A DNA stretch of 64,000 nucleotides from Kryptolebias marmoratus (taxonomy: Eukaryota; Chordata; Actinopteri; Cyprinodontiformes; Rivulidae). The notes beneath the pieces were generated by a model. The model was not told where the DNA came from. It saw only the letters and a program-made list of their open reading frames with translations, and did not search any database. This document shows, piece after piece, positions 1-11,705 of this stretch. The DNA lies in NCBI RefSeq assembly GCF_001649575.2, contig NC_051436.1, positions 11,932,010 through 11,996,009 of the forward strand. The letters run 5' to 3'. The stretch's first letter is position 1. Each line of letters begins with the position of its first letter. The position numbers and the translations under genes are program-made.

Positions 1-116
1 GATGTTTGTCTCTTTCTTACTGTTTATTCATTGTCACGTGCTGTTTTTATTTTGTTTTTTAATTATGTAAAGCACCTTGAAATGCCTTGCTGCTGAAATG
101 TGCTATACAAATAAAA

Positions 117-151
<35 letters not shown>
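1..151 (+). repeat. L2-type LINE 3' end with (TTGA)n tail
   Basis: The segment carries the typical end of a fish L2-like LINE: an 'aaagcacctt' block, then 'gtgctatacaaataaa', then a pure TTGA/ATTG tandem tail at about 117-151. Such LINEs prime on and end in short tandem repeats, so the tail marks the 3' terminus on the plus strand. Only the last 100 or so bases are in the window, so the 5' side may continue off the left edge. No coding part is visible. The clade is assigned from recalled consensus, not from a search. Confidence 0.7.
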
Positions 152-765
152 CAGACAACCTGTTTTTTGTTTTTTGCTTTTTTAACCAATCTTTAGAACT
201 ATCAGTGTAACTTATCAAAGGGAGTGTCTCGCAACTGAAAAAATAAACAGGGTTTAATTGTTGTAAGCAGCATATTATTTGCTATTTGCTAATGTTGCCA
301 AACCGAAAAGTAAAAAATGTTTGAGTACAAAAAAAAAATAATAAATGTGAAGAGTTGTAAAGGTATTTTCTTCTCCATGAAGGCAAATTTTAGGAGCAAA
401 ATTGTCAGGAATGAGGAGCAATGTAAGAGTACAAACTGTACTCCTGATGTTGCTTTCAACGACCAGGGCTGGTTGGCTAACTTTGATGTATGAAAAGATG
501 CCATAAAAACTATTTTAGGACCATGTTCTTCAGTTTTAATATGCTAAGGACCTGCCAGCTTAACATAGAGTGAAGAAACATGTGGGTACTTAGCTTCTGT
601 GCAAGGCTCCTGCTGTTTTGGGGCGAAAACAACCCGTCCACTTTTACTGGCAGTGAATGGAACTCTTGGGATATTTGCTAATTAAGTGGTAAGTAAAACT
701 ATAGTATTCCTTTCAAGCATTTATTTAAATGCTAATTGTAACAAATATTGTCAATGCTTAACAAC
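152..765. other. AT-rich stretch without recognised features
   Basis: No repeat, exon or RNA gene is recognised here. Reading frames are short and rich in codons from homopolymer runs, for example the A-run near 330. Confidence 0.5.
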
Positions 766-924
<159 letters not shown>

Positions 925-1124
925 GTTTATCATACTGGATGAATAACACTACCCACTTGATATATGAGATATTGTGAATCCCCAAAGAAATGTCTTTAAA
1001 AAAATCAACAAAAATTACATTACATTGAGGGGTGGGACTTAAAACTACTGCAGCCAGCCATTAGGGGGCGCTTGTTCTTTGTGGCTTCAACTTTTGGCTT
1101 CCAGTTCTGTCTCTAGTTCTGTCT

Positions 1125-1200
1125 CCCAATGTATTAGATAGACAGCTAGATAGTTAGCAAGCTAGCTAGTTCACTTTTTAGATAGTTGGATAGCTTGAAT
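1125..1200. repeat. Degenerate TAGA/TAGC tandem repeat
   Basis: A short run built of 'gctagatagttagcaagc' and 'tttttagatag' words. The same words dominate the larger array at 13.48-13.92 kb, so the two look like pieces of one tandem family. Confidence 0.65.
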
Positions 1201-2139
1201 AAAGTACTTCAGAAGAGCTCTTGTAAAAAGAAAAAAAAAATCACGCACCACGCTGCTTTTGTATGACTCCCTGTGCACAGCAGCAACTGTCACACTGTAA
1301 TGAGTGACGGATGACTGCTAAACTCCCTACTTTTTAAACTCACCCTTTTTTGGCTGTGTTTCCAATGCTTAATTAATTCCACTCTCTAAATGAAATTATA
1401 TGAATTTTAGCACTCTCAAAAACATCCATATACATTTCATTACCCCACAGTCTTCCATAATCAAAAATTAGCTCGAGTGTTTTATGTATTTACTGCTATT
1501 TTGATGAAATGCCAACAGGCTGAAAAGTGGAGGGAATAAACAGATGGAGTGAAAAGAAAAAAAGGGGGAAAAAACAAGCTTATGTGTCAATTATGTACTA
1601 GCTTGGTATCTTAAGAAAATATCCTAACGTTGTATTAAATTTCTTGCTGCTAGGAGAAGTAGCACTGTGAAGATGAGTAATCATGGCCCTGAGCAGCTAC
1701 AGAGCTCTGCCTGTGTGCCATTCATGCCACAGTAAATTTTCTCCACACATTTGATATTATAGCTTTTATCACCAATGCTAATTTTTCTCTTTTTTCCCCC
1801 ACCTTGCCTTTATCAGTTATGCCTCTCACTTTATTATTTTTTTATTTTTTGCCTTTCAGTCTGTCTGAATTTTTTATGCTTCACTCCTTTTCATTGACAC
1901 CTCAAAAGTGAAGACAGACAGTCGCAAACCTGTCAAAACCAAATGCTACAACAGAGATGAAAAAACTTGAAATAAAAAACATCTAACATGGGCTTTATTT
2001 TTAATTTTTGCCTTTTATTTAGCTGTAAATCTGGTATTATTTTGATCTTAGCAGAAACACTAATTAGAAGTTATAAAGGTCACCGGAGCAATACTTTAGG
2101 CAAATGTCAGTGTAAACAGCAGCAAGCCGCAAACTTAAA
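1201..2139. other. Unassigned AT-rich sequence
   Basis: Nothing recognised. It holds several A and T homopolymers, such as the A-run near 1230 and T-runs near 1835-1850. There is no ORF that looks coding. Confidence 0.5.
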
Positions 2140-2422
2140 GCTTTCTTTTTTTTCTTTTTGTATGGATTCTTTCTATATTTTTTGCTTGGTAACCTGTTCC
2201 AAATAGTCATGTAACTCTGGTTACATGCTCAATTTTGTTGCATCAAGCTGTCTTTGTGAAATGTCTTCGAAAACTAGGTCACATCAGGAAAACCTAACAG
2301 CTGATCTAATGTGGATCCCAATAAAGCCCCCCAAAAATTGAGGTATAAGTTTTAGATCATGTCACCCCACACCAAGTTCCAGTTATCATAATTTACATTT
2401 TTAGACGTTTTAAGCAACACTC

Positions 2423-3379
2423 TTAAAGGGGACCTATTATGCAATATTCACTTTTTGCATGTTTTTGTACTTCCATTTAGGTATATACTGCTTCTAGAAA
2501 CAGTCCAAGTGCAAAAAACAAAACGACCCAGCCATTCTTTGACACTAAGTAAATGTTTTCTGGTGTCTGCAAAACGACCTGCTTCAAAAACCTTGGGATT
2601 GTTGCGTCACAATCCCTGTTACCTAGCAACTCCAAACCGTCCCCAGCCCCTCACCTAACAACCCAAGTGGAGCTCCGCCCACTTCATGACAAGAAGACCG
2701 ACATGTTTATTCTGCTGGTTTTAATGCTGAATAATGTCTGCTGGAAAAGGAAAAGTCACAGAGAACAGAGCTGTGTGGCTTCATTTTATTTTTGACAGCA
2801 ATGTCTCCGCCATACTGCCAAAGGAAGTTGTCATTTGAACAGCACAGCTGTCCCAGAAACACGTCTCTTTTAAAGTCACAGCAGGTTTGTCTAAACTAAT
2901 ATTAGAACTATGTTAATAAAAGAGAAGAAAAGTTGGAAAAAATAAATAAAGCTGATCTTTACCAGGCGGCGGTCTGGACCTTTTTCGGGTTTGGACCTGC
3001 TGATTGCCAGTGTCCCCACCCTCTACCAGTCAGGGTTCGGACCCACAGATTGCCGGTGTCAAACTCGACAAATGTCTATTTGGAACTGCTAAGTGCCCCT
3101 GTCCCAAAGTCAGAACCCTCAGAGTTTGATTTAATAACAATCTTCAGTGAGTTTTTATGGACATTGAGATGGGGGGCATGGCCAACAGCAGCTTATTTGC
3201 ATATTAGTGATGTAACCCTAAAACCACTCATTCTGAAATGAGTTTAAAACAGGCAGAACTGATCAGGTGAAATCTCAATATCTGAGATAGATTTTGTGTA
3301 TCAAACATAATGAACATGTTTTGTACAGCCCACAGACCTGTCCTGACTTGTTCAAGGAGGCAGAATAGGTCCCCTTTAA
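2423..3379. mobile_element. piggyBac-like MITE with TTAA target duplication
   Basis: The two ends are perfect inverted copies: TTAAAGGGGACCTATT at 2423-2438 and its reverse complement at 3364-3379. Reading TTAA as the target duplication leaves a 12-base terminal repeat, AGGGGACCTATT, on each side. A TTAA target is the hallmark of piggyBac transposases. The element is 957 bp. Its interior has only short frames (for example about 100 codons at 2933-3241) with no transposase motif, so it is non-autonomous. It sits inside the first unit of the tandem array and so entered after the array formed. A family with TTAA inside its own terminus is the alternative. Confidence 0.75.
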
Positions 3380-3904
3380 ACCCTCAATTTTCCAGTTTTC
3401 TTTCTTATTGCACAAACTTGCCCAATACTGTTTTGCCCAGTGACCTGTTCCAACTAATAAGTAGAACATGTAAGTCCAGTTACATGCTTCTTTTTGTTGC
3501 ATCAAGCCGTCTTTGTGAAGTCTTTGAAAACTAGGCCGCAAAAAGAACATCTAACAGCTACTGTTTTTGCCACTTTTGTGTGCAGACTTAAAAAAATAGT
3601 CCAATATAAAAGTGTATTTGAACAAATATACTGGTGTAGTTTAATGCACTGTGGTTGAATTTAACCATAATTTTAAGAACTAGGAGCAGATTTTGAAATA
3701 TCGTATGATATATTGTATGTTGCAATAAAGCCCAAAATACTGAAACGTTAGTTTTTATAACACGCAACCTTTGTTCCAACTTACATAAATGATATTCTTT
3801 GAAGGGTTAAACCCCACTCTGATACATTATTTTCCCCTTTTCTTTCACGTGTTTACTTATGTTATGAATTACTTGCATGGTAACTGGTTCCAACAAGAAA
3901 CTGG

Positions 3905-4165
3905 AACAAAATAAAATCACTCTGACAGCGCAAGCCTTCACCAAGGCCATAGGGTCATTAAAAAACTGTAATGATTGGATCGTGATCCAAATATTACCAA
4001 AATTTAACCACTTGTTTGTGACAACCCCAACATTTTCTGAAAATTTCATCAGAATCTATTCATTAGTTTTAAAGTAATCTTGCTAACAGACAGTGAGACT
4101 GACGGACGGACAAACCAACCAACATTACCAAAAACATAACCTCCTTAGTGGAGATAACAACTCCT
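3905..4165 (+). repeat. Interspersed fish repeat ending in a hairpin
   Basis: The block contains a gene-internal-looking 'gcaagccttcaccaagg' start, a 'catcagaatctattcatt' segment, a 'gctaacagacagtgagac' stretch and a final 'aacctccttagtggag' hairpin (CTCC at 4141-4144 pairs with GGAG at 4150-4153). I recall this layout from a very common teleost repeat that ends in a 'cctcc...ggagg' hairpin. It may be an RTE or SINE derivative, or a Helitron-like end; the class is undecided. Its reverse complement shares words with family A described below. Confidence 0.6.
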
Positions 4166-4565
4166 TTTACAGGCTTATTGTTGTTACATTGAGATGTCTT
4201 TGTGAAATATTTGAAAACTAGGTTACTCATACAAAGGTTCACAGATGTTTGTTTTTTGTTTTGTCTATTTTGTGTGCAGACCTTTAGAAATGAAGTAAAA
4301 GTGTTTATTTAAATCATAACACTAGTGCCATTAAATGCTTTATAGGGTTGGATTTAACATTAATGCAATGATTAAGACAAGATTTCAGAATATTACATAA
4401 TATTTTGTGCACTGCAATATAATCCCAAGATATCAAAAAAACTACTTTACATTTCTGGTGATTAAGAAAACATTTTAAAATACAGCAATACATATTGAGT
4501 TTAGGAATGAAGCAATACAAAACCCCTCTGTCCCCTTTCCTTTTCAGAGATTACAAGCTGTTGTT

Positions 4566-7500
4566 AAAATATTGTAAAATTATTGACAAAGCAACAAAAT
4601 ATAAAGACAATTTTAGGTCACATTACGTAGCTCTATAACTGTCATAAATGATAGCCCTCCAGTATATTTTTACATACTGTGTATAAAGTGTGACAATATA
4701 ATACAGGTGTATCTATACTTTTTTTATTTCCTGTTGTGATGTTGTGCCCCACTCCGTAACACCTCTTCTTACAATGGAGTTCCTGAATCATCCTATTGAG
4801 CTGCTGTAATACCACTTCCTCGGCTCCTGCTCACAGAAAAGGGAGACGACCCTTTATAGGCCTCCTAGCTTCGGAGAAAGGATCTGAATGGCAAATGCCC
4901 TATGGATAGACTGTAGGTTCCTATTTTCACTTACCTCTGGATTCACTCCTCCTTCCTCTTGGCTTCCTTCCATGCTCTGATATTTCGCTGTTGCCAGATG
5001 CCACATTAGAGGAGGCAGTGTTGTTCACCCTGCGAGCGACACACGCCTTCATCTCAGGGAGATGCAAGTGGTGAGAGAGTGGAAACGATGAGAGAGGAGT
5101 CAAATGATCCATAACATATTATTCTGTCATTTGAAAATAGCATTATAAGGCGAGCCGTCTCTCCAGCACCTAACACTCTGCATTCCCCCCCGAGGCTCTT
5201 ACGTGGCATTTTCTGCACACTGTGTTCTCTGATGGATTCATTATTTAGTCAGAAAACAAAAACTGTTAATTAATGAACAGCATACTAATGAAGGTATATC
5301 AGTCAGCACATAAGCAATTTTGTTCGTTTAGGTAGATGCAAATGAATTGTTTCTTGTGTGTTTCAGGAAACGGCTAGGAGTCTTATACAAGGACACTTTG
5401 TCACGGATGGAGACTCACTTTGTGCCAATCGATTGTGTGACCTTTGGTTAAAGGAAAAGCTTTCTCACCAGCTGCAACCAAACAACTCGGCTGGTCTTTC
5501 TTTCTTTTTTCTTTTTTTTGCATACCCATGAACAACTAAGGAGTCTGACTAAAATGGCACATAATACCTTTAACATGATCCTATTACTTCGCCACAGGAC
5601 GTTGGCTCCCACAATGCGTGTGAACTGTAGTTTCAGTGATCCCATTTGCACCAAGGATATGGTGAAATCTTTAAATGTAATCCGCTTAATGGCATCCTCC
5701 CCATGTGCAAGAAATGTGCTGTGTGATGTCTCACGTTCAGCAAATCAATGTGTGTTTTCCCGCGCAGCCCTACAAAATGAAAGCATTGACTGTATGAACC
5801 CTGCCATTGATTACACATATTAGATGGAGTTCAAAAGCTTTTTAAAACTTTCTGCTATCCTTTGCGGTTCTTCTCCCGACTCCCAGTTCAAGTTCACTTT
5901 AGCAGCTTGCAAGCATTCATTTGTATGCGGCAGTTCTGCTCTTGCTAGAGGGTTCATCTACCACTGATCGATGGAAGCAGGCGAGGATACAATGAACCAG
6001 GATTTTTTGTAGCTCTGCAAATTAGGCCTCTGTTTCATCTCCAAACTTATGTTTGTCGACAATGAGAGAAGTTTCCATTTCCAAGCATATATGGTCCCCC
6101 CACCCTCAAACTACTGAAGTGGCACATCACTCTTTCGACAACCAAAATTATTTTGAAAGTAAAGGTGAAAGGGTTCATTCTTACACTAGAAACAAGCTTA
6201 AATAACGTGAGCCATGGTCACATTCTCTATTCTGTGAAGTCAAACTGGGTTTTAACATGTTTAATTAATCTTGAGTGCTGAGGCATATAAGAAGATGCAG
6301 CTAAAAATGCATATCTGTGCTCTAGGTGATAATAATAAAATTTCTGAAGAAGTTTAGAAGAGTAGCATTGCAGTAATTGACTAAATTTCAAGCTTACATC
6401 AAGTTTTTTTCTATAAAGCCAAATAGTATATTGGCACTCTATTTTGTAATAGTCTAAGCTCATAAAATGCTTTTGTTTTGATGTAACCAAGATTAAAAAA
6501 AGAAGAAGCTGATGCCACTGGCTCATTATGGTCACCATTGTAACCACACAACTGTGTCTCTCACTACTTGGCAGCACACTTAACACAGGCAAACAGAAAC
6601 ACAGTAGAAATCAAGCCCATTGTAGTTGGATTCGAAAAAATTTTACACTTCAAGTGGTGAAGGTGTCTGATCATCACACGTACATTTTTTTGTCTACAAG
6701 GGTTTATGAGGGAGATATTACTGGTTAAAAAGGCCTGTCACTTCCAATTTTGAAGAGTAAATTCTGAGCTTTGGCACAATGAAAGTCAATGAAATTTTGG
6801 ATGTTTTTAGGAGCACACCTTAAGTCCTACAGCAGACACACTGGGTGAAAGAAGTCAAAATTGCATTAGTTCTATTGGATAAACTGCATATGAAAATATT
6901 ATCTAGAATCTGGACAGTTCTTGACAAGATCTTCAGGCTAGTAATAAGAACACAATGGGTTCCCGCTACACATGATGAATAGGTTGCAGAGTCTTTTGAG
7001 CATGTACAGTATTTCAAAGTGAGGTCAGTGTTTATTATAGTGGTGGCATCATATCATGATCTTGGGTGGAGCATGGTGGCAGCAGTGGCAGCGTATTCAT
7101 GACAGCTGCATGCAACAGCATGACTTGGGTCATCAAAATTTGAAGCAAGGCTGGCTGTCCTCGCCTCATGCTTTGGCTACAATTGTGATGTGACATGGTC
7201 ATGAAACCAACCTAGAAGAGATAATATCCATAGCGTCACGCTAGCATGGTGTATTCTGTTTAGCTGTATCTAGATGCAGTCAGACACGATTGAGCTAGGA
7301 TGGGCATATGGAGCATGACGCGGGCACAGGGCAGCATCTTGGAGACAAGGAAAATAGCAAGAAGAACCCTACTTGGGCAATACTAGGGTTGTGGCAGCAG
7401 CATGACTGCCTTTACAATGAAGGAGGTTTTTGAAACTTGCTGAGATCCAGCAATGTTATAATAGTTTGTATAGGTTGTTGAGAACTTAGTGGGGTCATGG

Positions 7501-8534
7501 TCCAACATGAAGATGGACTAAGGAGTGAAACAGAGCACTGCAAAAATTAGTGAAGGACCCTCGAGCAATTGAAATACGCATCTCTTCATTTTTTTTTTTT
7601 TAATGTAGACTGTATTTCTGACACATTTGTTTGTTTTTTAATGGAGATAACTATAAACATTGATCATAATTTTCTTTCTGTTTATGTTCAATACAGATTT
7701 AAACAAATTTTAATCATTTGTGCTACAGAAGGAGAACAAAACAGTATAAATTTTACTTCTTATCCATTGCAGTAGATCTTTGAAGTTGAATTGGAGTTGG
7801 AAAAACAAAAGCACAAATGGAGTTTCCCATTTTTCTAGTCAACAGAGAATGCTTTTTTAAAAAAGTACAGCACTGACACATCTCATTGCTTTTGGCGGGA
7901 AAATCACAGCTGTGTATTACTCATAATCTCTAATGTATTGTGCACTCTCTCTAAATCTTTGCTTAGGCAAGTCACATGCATGCTCCCAGTAAGAAGTGAG
8001 TCATTATATTCACATGTGCACAGAAGTACTGCAGAGCAGCTCCAGTTTATTCTCCTACTGTCAGGTTCACAAATACTGCCAATACCAATAGAAAAATTTC
8101 CAGATAGCATCTAACACACAGTTAAATTGTCAGTGTTTGGGAAAAAAAAATCATCAACTAACAGGGCATTGGTTAAAGGGTTTTGACTAAAGACATGCAC
8201 ATCAAAGCTTGAACAAAGTAAATCCAAACTATATGCATGGCTACATATATTTAGCAGTTAATTACTATTTTTTAATTATTAATGGTGATCTCAACCTTTA
8301 GGCTTAACTTACATTACTGACTGCATATATTAAAAACACTAGTGGTTCTCTGTGTAGGCTAATAGAGCAGCATATAGCAGGCAGTTAAATAATTTTCATG
8401 TTTGCTAAACTTTAATTGAAAGACTTTATGGGAGTGGGGGACAGAGGGGATCAATATGCTGAAATGATGAACAGGAACGAAGTAGGTCACATGTAGATTT
8501 CCTTTCCCCAGCTGTGTGAGCCCATGTGTAATCT
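4566..8534. other. Mostly unique sequence, no gene recognised
   Basis: There is no known repeat over most of this 4 kb. A GC-richer block lies at about 4740-5250 and a second at 7030-7400. A good-looking splice acceptor (pyrimidine run then 'tttcag') precedes 5367, but the open frames after it match no protein I know and no clear donor follows. The 121-codon minus frame at 6227-6592 has no domain signature. Confidence 0.45.
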
Positions 8535-8580
8535 TACACATACACACACACACATGCACACACACACACACACATGCACA
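8535..8580. repeat. (CA)n microsatellite, interrupted by ATG
   Basis: CA dinucleotides run over about 46 bases, with 'catgca' interruptions near 8553 and 8573. The interruptions mark an older, less mutable tract than the GATA array. Confidence 0.9.
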
Positions 8581-9633
8581 GGTGGAAAGGCACAGCCCGT
8601 TGTACCTTCAACGACAGGAGATTTGCCCATCCATGCCTAATGCCATCAGAGTACGGTAGAAAAAGCTGATAGCATTTTGTCCTTGTTTGCCGCTACTTTC
8701 CCCCGGTGCAACCCAGTGACCCATCTCTTTTGCTCCTTCACCTGAATACAGAGGCGGGGGGCTCTGATGTCACATCACTTTTTTTTCATCCACTGAAACA
8801 CCTTGCTAACCAAGATCGAAAGGACAGAAATCATTAAATCTGAAATCTAGCGTGTTTAGTCACTGTAAAATGCTGGTGCAGGTTCTCGGTCATCCAGGCC
8901 ATGGTAGTTGAAATCAACTACAGAATAGAAGTCCAGTTGTTTTGGGATTAGTCCAGATCTTTTTTAGATTAGTCACTGTAAAGTTCCCCATGCCTAAAAC
9001 ACATTAAAATCAAAGAGAACTAAGATTAGAATTACTGTATTTAAGGACTGAACATGATGCTGAAAGGGTAAAATACCAGTTTCTATCACTTTTCATTCCT
9101 GAGCAAAACATGACATTGTTATCATTGTTAAACCATTGGAGGAATTTGAGCTGATACATTCCACACTTCGGCACAGACTAAGGAATTTCCGTTCCAAAGA
9201 AAAGAAATTGCCTAACTGAGACAAATAGTTTTTTTTTTTTGGATTTTCTGTCATTTATACTGAACATGCAAATAACCTGCAATTAGCAATGCAAATAAAT
9301 GGTTTTTACAACACAAATTATGGGTTTTCTTTTCTGAAACGTGATATAGGGGCTCATTGTAGCTCCCAAATCTTGCCACCTCATGGATAAATTTGCCACG
9401 TATTTCAGTGTGCAATTTTCTCACTGACAGTGTTTTGTTTCACTTCAAGGGGGGTTCAGTGTACTTACAGAAAGGATATTTTCTGCTATGACATTTCAAA
9501 GAAGTCCAGCGAAAACAGAAATCATTTTGCGTCTTTTGCACACCCGATCTTGGTGGCTTTTGTCACCCAGAAATTCTGAAATACTGAAACATTTGACAAC
9601 AACATCTAAGGACCAACCCTTTCATTCTAAAAG
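8581..9633. other. Unique sequence with one possible repeat scrap
   Basis: The phrase 'ggttctcggtcatccagg' at about 8881-8898, followed by 'agaagtccagttg', resembles a phrase I recall from dispersed fish repeats, so 8868-8945 may be a fragment. The rest holds T-runs (9231-9240) and nothing recognised. Confidence 0.35.
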
Positions 9634-10288
9634 CAGTAGTTCAGCTCTTTTGTTGCAGGGTTCTGTGGAAAGGTTATGAACAAATATCTTAGTTATTGTA
9701 GATAGCTCTTTGAAAGACATGGGAATGGAGAGATAGAGTTTACTTCTGACCAAACAAACAAGCCAATGGCTAGTCTGAGCGTGGCCAAGACCAATGTAGA
9801 TTGCTTCCATTTTAAAATATCTCCAGTCTCAAAGATTTCATGAAGACTATTTTTTAAATCTTTACAATTCTGACAATTTTCCATTAAACAGTTATTTACA
9901 CAGCTTTGTGGTTATTTTAGGGGTGTAAATCATGGCAGCACCAGATAGTTGTAGTATTTCTGCTGCAGAGTGACACACTTTAGGCAGGAATATATTTTTT
10001 GCTGGCAAAAAAAGAAAAAATGATGTCATGTAAAATTGACTGAGGTGTAAAGGTTTACAAAGTAACTATCATTTGAACCACCATATAATTTTTTAAATTG
10101 TCATTTTAAAACTGCAGCAATCTACTTTGGTTTTGTCGCTGCTTAGTCTAGGTGTTAGCTTATCATTTTGGTAAAAGTTCAACTTTTTTTTTTAAACTGA
10201 GTTCATTCAAAGAGCTATCTGCAACAGGTAAGATATTAACTGTGTATAACCTTTTCACAAAATGGCACTTCAACAGATCTAAACTATC
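9634..10288. mobile_element. Family B MITE, long inverted terminal repeats
   Basis: The left end (about 9634-9715) and the right end (about 10206-10288) are inverted copies of one another. The left reads 'ggttatgaacaaatatctta' then 'gtagatagctctttgaa'. The right reads 'ttcaaagagctatctgcaac' then 'cttttcacaaaatggc' and 'agatctaaacta'. The repeat is about 80 bases with mismatches, typical of an old DNA-transposon derivative. The interior has no transposase. Related copies lie at 41828-42217 and 51187-51696. Superfamily is not certain; hAT-like is a guess I do not press. Confidence 0.7.
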
Positions 10289-10984
10289 CCTTTACTCCTC
10301 GTTTCATTTTCCCCCGCACATTCTGTATTTTCCTCCCCCCCTTCTTTCTTTTCTTGACTGCAGCATCGCTGTGACCTGGCCTGTCAGTGGTGTCAGCTGT
10401 AACTCCCCAAAATCTGAAAGCGCTCTTCTATCTGCACACAGTGACAGGATGATTGCCCTTTTCATCATAACTGTGAGGTCTTAACATGAGCCGATTCCTC
10501 TTCACTGAAAGAACTGCAGGAAGCCGAAAAAAGTGAGAGATGGCGGGGGAGAGGGAGCAAATGACAGAGGAAAGCAATCTGAGAAAATGATGATAAAACC
10601 AGAATGCAGTATGTCATACAACCCCCCTCCCCCCAAAACAATCATGTCAAAAAAAGTTTTTGTAACTGTAAGCCAAAATGTGCTTGGCTCAAGTACATAA
10701 TTGGGTAGGTGCAGTTGGATGCTATTGTACAGAAATCAGTTTGTACTCAGTAACTAGAATATTAACTGTTTAAACTGTTACTAATAAGTATGATGGCCAG
10801 TAGTAATTTAAAAAAAAACTTTTTCAGTAGTGTTTTTCTCAGCCAAACTTGACTTTGATGTGTACATTTATAGGAAAAAGAATGACCACCTCCTTTTGAT
10901 TCTAAGGGTTTTCTTATCAGAATAAAATCAAAATAATCCTGCCAATTGCAGGTTGAAAAAAAAAAAATCAATCAACTATAACCT
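10289..10984. other. Unassigned sequence with C-rich runs
   Basis: Pyrimidine and C-rich runs occur at about 10310-10350 and 10620-10640. No exon or named repeat was found. Confidence 0.5.
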
Positions 10985-11705
10985 CATGTGTACAAAAACA
11001 CAGCAGCTTACAGTAGAGTCCCACCCGTCAGTAGTTATTAAATAAAAATGAGGACACAATGGAGTATACACCTTGTAATTTAACAGCTTGTAGAACCACA
11101 TTTGGCAGCAGTTACTTGAAGTAGTCATTTCCTGTATGACTAACAGACTCTTTAAATGTTGTGGAGGAATTTTGAGCCATTCTGCTTTTGCAATCTCGCT
11201 TAAGTTCATTGAGGTTTGTAAACATTTGTTTCTGCACATTTTTTTTAAGGTCCGACCACAGCATTTCAATCAGGTTGAGGTCTGGACTTTGATTTTGGCT
11301 TTGAACCATTCCAACATCTCGATTCTTTTCTTTTTCAGCACTTCAATTGCAGATTTGGGATTGTTGTTTGATGGTCTCACATTTGACTCTCTGATACTTT
11401 GGTATAGATTGGAATCCAAGGCTGACTCAGTGATTGTACAGTGCACAAGTTCTGTGGCTGTAATACAAGTCCAAACAATCATCCCTCTACAGTCATCCTG
11501 TGCATTACGGCCAAACATCTCTACCGAAGTCCTGTGGTTCGTTCAGATGCACCTTAGCAAATCTAAGTTGTGCTGCTATGTTTGCTTTTAGAGAAAAGGC
11601 TTTTTCCTGGCAACCTTTCCAAACACACCCTATTTGTTCAGTCTTTTTTCTAATTGTACTGTCATAAACTGTATCATATAACATGCTTAGTGAGGCCTAG
11701 TCAGA
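10985..11705 (-). pseudogene. Tc1-like transposase relic
   Basis: Two minus-strand frames together give the second half of a Tc1/mariner transposase, the enzyme that cuts and pastes this element class by a DDE/D nuclease fold. The frame at 11270-11518 holds a degraded 'GGSVMVWG'-type strand (seen as RGMIVWTC) and NNNPKSA in place of the usual DNDPKHT, so a catalytic aspartate region is lost. The frame at 11112-11309 has SPDLNLIEMLWSDLKK, where the last catalytic acid is kept, followed by the usual C-terminal helix region ending near 11112. A second frame, 10976-11269, carries the parallel EWLKIPPQ stretch, so at least one frameshift is present. DNA similarity to the element continues to about 11705, then stops. 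The N-terminal DNA-binding domain and the flanking inverted repeats are not seen. It is certainly dead. Confidence 0.9.

Larger units (their letters stand above)
2140..4560. repeat. Old tandem array of about three diverged units
   Basis: Related blocks start near 2190, 3436 and 4180. Each contains words such as 'gttgcatcaagc', 'tgtctttgtgaa' and 'gaaaactagg'. The later part of each unit has 'gtgtgcagac' (units 2 and 3) and an 'aataaagccc'-like word (units 1 and 2, degenerate in 3). The second and third units align over most of their length, through about 3895 and 4560. The first unit is interrupted by the MITE at 2423-3379. The junction of units two and three is interrupted by the repeat at 3905-4165. 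With the MITE removed, units one and two are about 290 bases apart. No coding function is visible. Confidence 0.75.

Noticed and set aside
2933..3241. 102-codon frame inside the MITE as a transposase
   Set aside because: No DDE-type motif or piggyBac signature, and far shorter than a transposase.
7030..7560. GC-richer block read as a transposon
   Set aside because: I could not match it to any family or find terminal repeats or target duplications.
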